From Ciona savignyi (taxonomy: Eukaryota; Chordata; Ascidiacea; Phlebobranchia; Cionidae): DNA of 64,000 bases. Positions 62,001 to 64,000 of the stretch are shown here, one piece after another (position 1 is the stretch's first letter; every line of letters starts with the position of its first letter). Position numbers and translations under genes: made by a program. The stretch lies in contig CH003301.1 in assembly GCA_000149265.1 (NCBI GenBank), positions 1,463,298-1,527,297 of the forward strand. Direction: 5' to 3'. The notes below the pieces were generated by a model. The model made no database searches. It saw only the letters and a program-made list of their open reading frames with translations, and had not been told where the DNA came from.

Positions 62001-63855
62001 GTGATCTGTTAAAAATAAAAAAAAATGGTGGTCTTGTATATTAACATGTTTCATAAAAGCTGTGTTCGAATGTCTGCACAGACCACCGAGGCTATAATAG
62101 AATGCTGCTTTACAATCGGGGGGTAATTGTATTCTGAGTGTTCTCTATTTGTATAAATATTTACATGAATTGTATTTGTACACAATAACATGGTTGGCAA
62201 AAGTTACACACCATCCATATCACAATAGTGGTATATTTGATTTTGAATTCATTGTTTCTTCCATTGGTACATTGCAATGGTGAGATTAACGAATTAAGGT
62301 CTAGTCCACATTTAGCTTCATAAACAAAATTTAGTTAAAAGCTGTTCAGTGTATGCTAAAACATATCTACCTATTCTACCCCCTTCTACAAAAAGGAAAT
62401 ATCCTTTGGAATTTTTTTGCAGCATTCGGATTGCTTTCTCTGTCATTTCAGCAAGGGAAGGTTCTCCAGCCTTGTCAGTGTTCCTTAGAGCTTCGTACTT
62501 CATGTCAGACTGTTCAAACATTCCTGGAAGTAATTATGTCTTCATGAATAATAAGACTAAACCTATATATATATGACTTGCTTTGTAGTATGGTTTTGAT
62601 TTGTCAGTGGAATTCTTGATTTTATGTTCTTGAACCCCTTATTTAAAATATAACAATAAAAAAACAAAGTAAAAATAACAATAAAAAAACAAAGTATTTA
62701 AATACAAAACTAATAGTATACCATTACTTTTACTTACCTAGCAATTTTTCTGTAGTCACTGGGTCAATGGCATCAAAATCTGTCTGATTCCAAACGAATT
62801 TTGCATTTTTTCCATATTTAGTTTCCCAGTCCTGTAACAGATCTTTTCCGTCTTTCCTAGCGTAAGTTCGGGTATCATATTCTTCATCTGACACAGTATT
62901 GGGACGAAAGTATTGTCTTCCACCTCCCAATGCAACCTGCAAATGTGCCATATTCGGTTCAACTTTACTTTTGAGGCTTAAATTTTTTTCAAATTTTTTC
63001 AAAATGATCTCGAGATCGGTTTCCTTCCATCTACATAATCACCATCCATATCAACCTTAGTAACAATTGATGCAGTTTTGATTCAATACCATTTTTGTAA
63101 CAGCAGAAAATCATTATTTTTTTGCTAGAAATATGTCAAAAATACAACTGTACATGACAGACCTGGTTATACAAGAACAATATAATTGATACATACTGTG
63201 ATCATGTCAAAAGAGTCCATTAATTGTTGAGCAATATCCTTGCAGCCCTCTGCCTTTGCTTCAGCTGGCATATCAGCATCACCATACCAACTCCTGCTAG
63301 CTGAATGTGCATATGCGCCAGCAGGTGAAGCATGGACTACACGTGGTTGTGGTTACAATGCCAGTTGATTTACCTTTGATGTTAAATGTTTATGTAAAGC
63401 CTTACCGAGCAAAATTTATAACCAAGGGGATTTTTTTGATAAATACACATTACAATAACGTAGCTCTATATAATAAAGATAAAATTATCTACTTGGGAAT
63501 TACAATTTAAAAATGTGTTGCTATCAAACATTTCAGTCAGTGCATTGGTGCTGTATTACCAGACAGTTCACCTCCAGAAAAGTATAAGTTTTATCCAAAA
63601 GATTTGTTGTTAAGTTCTGGTGCTGTCATCCACACAGAACAAGGCATTTACATTGGCTTATTAATAATAAATATATTTACCTGCGTTATAAGCTTTTACC
63701 AGAGTTGATTCAACCTCATTACCCTTCTGCGAGCTACACACCCCATACTCTACATTTCCATTAAGACCCAAAGTGGAATAATCAGACTTCACACCACATA
63801 AGTATGCAGTGGCTGTGCAGGCAGAATCAGATACCTGCTGGTCCACAGAATACGT
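59076..63855 (-). CDS. ALPL: Alkaline phosphatase, tissue-nonspecific-like; 5' end outside window
   Basis: Alkaline phosphatases are zinc/magnesium ectoenzymes that hydrolyse phosphomonoesters. Exons in gene order: 63855-63681, 63373-63197, 62936-62738, 62523-62371, 62005-61826, 61178-61035, 60423-60279 and 59343-59076, about 479 residues with one frame break corrected; the N-terminal exons lie beyond 64000. Visible catalytic parts: [11 protein letters not shown] with the phosphorylated Ser, [33 protein letters not shown] continuing across a splice into DHGHHAG (metal ligands), [15 protein letters not shown], and [12 protein letters not shown] with the second-zinc His. Then comes [14 protein letters not shown] and the Cys pair in [11 protein letters not shown]. 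The exon 63373-63197 carries one extra base near 63344 that breaks the frame. Vertebrate enzymes lose the C-terminus to a GPI anchor. Here a hydrophobic span ([15 protein letters not shown]) is followed by about 23 polar residues ending MYEL, which looks like a true transmembrane anchor with a cytosolic tail. Confidence 0.93.
59390..59655 (+). repeat. SINE copy in alkaline phosphatase intron
   Basis: Has 'gagcgtcggccgtcagccaa', 'ggtttcgataccag', 'cgcctgaacccaatgg', 'taacacattgccatcg', 'aggtaacatgacgg', and an end of 'tacggggatagacatgaata'. It lies antisense to the gene. Confidence 0.65.
59680..59805 (-). repeat. SINE fragment, inverted relative to its neighbour
   Basis: Contains 'atgcccaccgtcggtttacc' and 'gcacagttaaggccttgcac', which are minus-orientation SINE body. 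With the copy ending at 59655 it forms an inverted pair. Confidence 0.45.
60490..60595 (-). repeat. SINE fragment in alkaline phosphatase intron
   Basis: Contains 'ttattccgtgaatgggaaaa', 'gggcaatcgatggattaccc' and 'ctatgttgtatatga', which is minus-orientation SINE tail and body. Confidence 0.55.
60640..60855 (+). repeat. SINE copy, inverted relative to its neighbour
   Basis: Contains 'acttggtggattggtgcatc', 'tctaagggttgcagatttga', 'gtcagttgtgtcactgggca' and 'tggcaatagacatgaatatc'. It forms an inverted pair with the fragment at 60490-60595. Confidence 0.6.
61525..61655. repeat. Irregular GTAATGTGTGTCAGTTAC-type minisatellite
   Basis: Variants of 'ggttatgtaatgtgtgtcag' recur about four times with changing spacing, in the intron between the exons at 62005-61826 and 61178-61035. 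Confidence 0.5.
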
Positions 63856-64000
63856 CTGAATAAAATGTTACAAGCACAGATTCATTATATTGATAGACAA
63901 GAACGTTGATGTAATGAAAACTAAATCAAGCATGTCTGAGATACCTCACTGCTAAAATTATGATAGCCGAAAGTGACAAAATGGTATTTTAATGATTTTC

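Overview
The window reads as nuclear DNA of a tunicate, most likely Ciona. That is an inference from AT-rich DNA, compact genes with many short GT-AG introns, chordate gene families, and tRNA-derived short repeats typical of a small chordate genome. There are no rRNA genes, CRISPR arrays or prokaryotic operons. Coding exons were joined by hand from splice sites, reading phase and family resemblance, so exon edges are predictions.

Layout from left to right. (1) 875-2741, minus: a seven-exon gene of unknown family for a secreted, probably GPI-anchored cysteine-bearing protein. (2) 5055-10395, minus: SEC62, an ER translocon subunit, with a possible second first exon at 8741-8848. (3) 12250-24063, plus: a protein phosphatase 2A B''-type regulatory subunit (PPP2R3) with two alternative N-terminal modules joined in the same phase to twelve shared exons; one shared exon carries a one-base frame break. 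(4) 27151-28534, plus: a HAND-like bHLH factor with an altered basic region. (5) 31776-33503, minus: a single-exon FoxL2 forkhead factor. The last two are convergent. (6) 33.5-50.3 kb: mainly non-coding and repeat DNA, with two weakly supported small plus-strand genes (44984-46150 and 46444-48917) and a tandem array of about 334-base units. (7) 50474-56826, minus: a complete nine-exon FUT8-like core fucosyltransferase. (8) 59076-63855, minus: an alkaline phosphatase missing its 5' end, with a one-base frame break and a C-terminal transmembrane tail.

The genes do not form one pathway. SEC62, FUT8-like, alkaline phosphatase and the first gene all belong to the secretory pathway or cell surface, but nothing shows they are co-regulated. 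HAND-like and FoxL2 are developmental regulators, and the large flanks around them are plausible regulatory DNA.

Repeats: at least ten copies or fragments of a tRNA-derived SINE, a second tRNA-like repeat with a GGTTCGAA B-box, a pair of near-perfect palindromes at 10843-10909, and small microsatellites. The best leads for novelty are the unknown surface protein, the possible two-gene trans-spliced cluster at 45-49 kb, and the bHLH with a changed DNA-contact residue.
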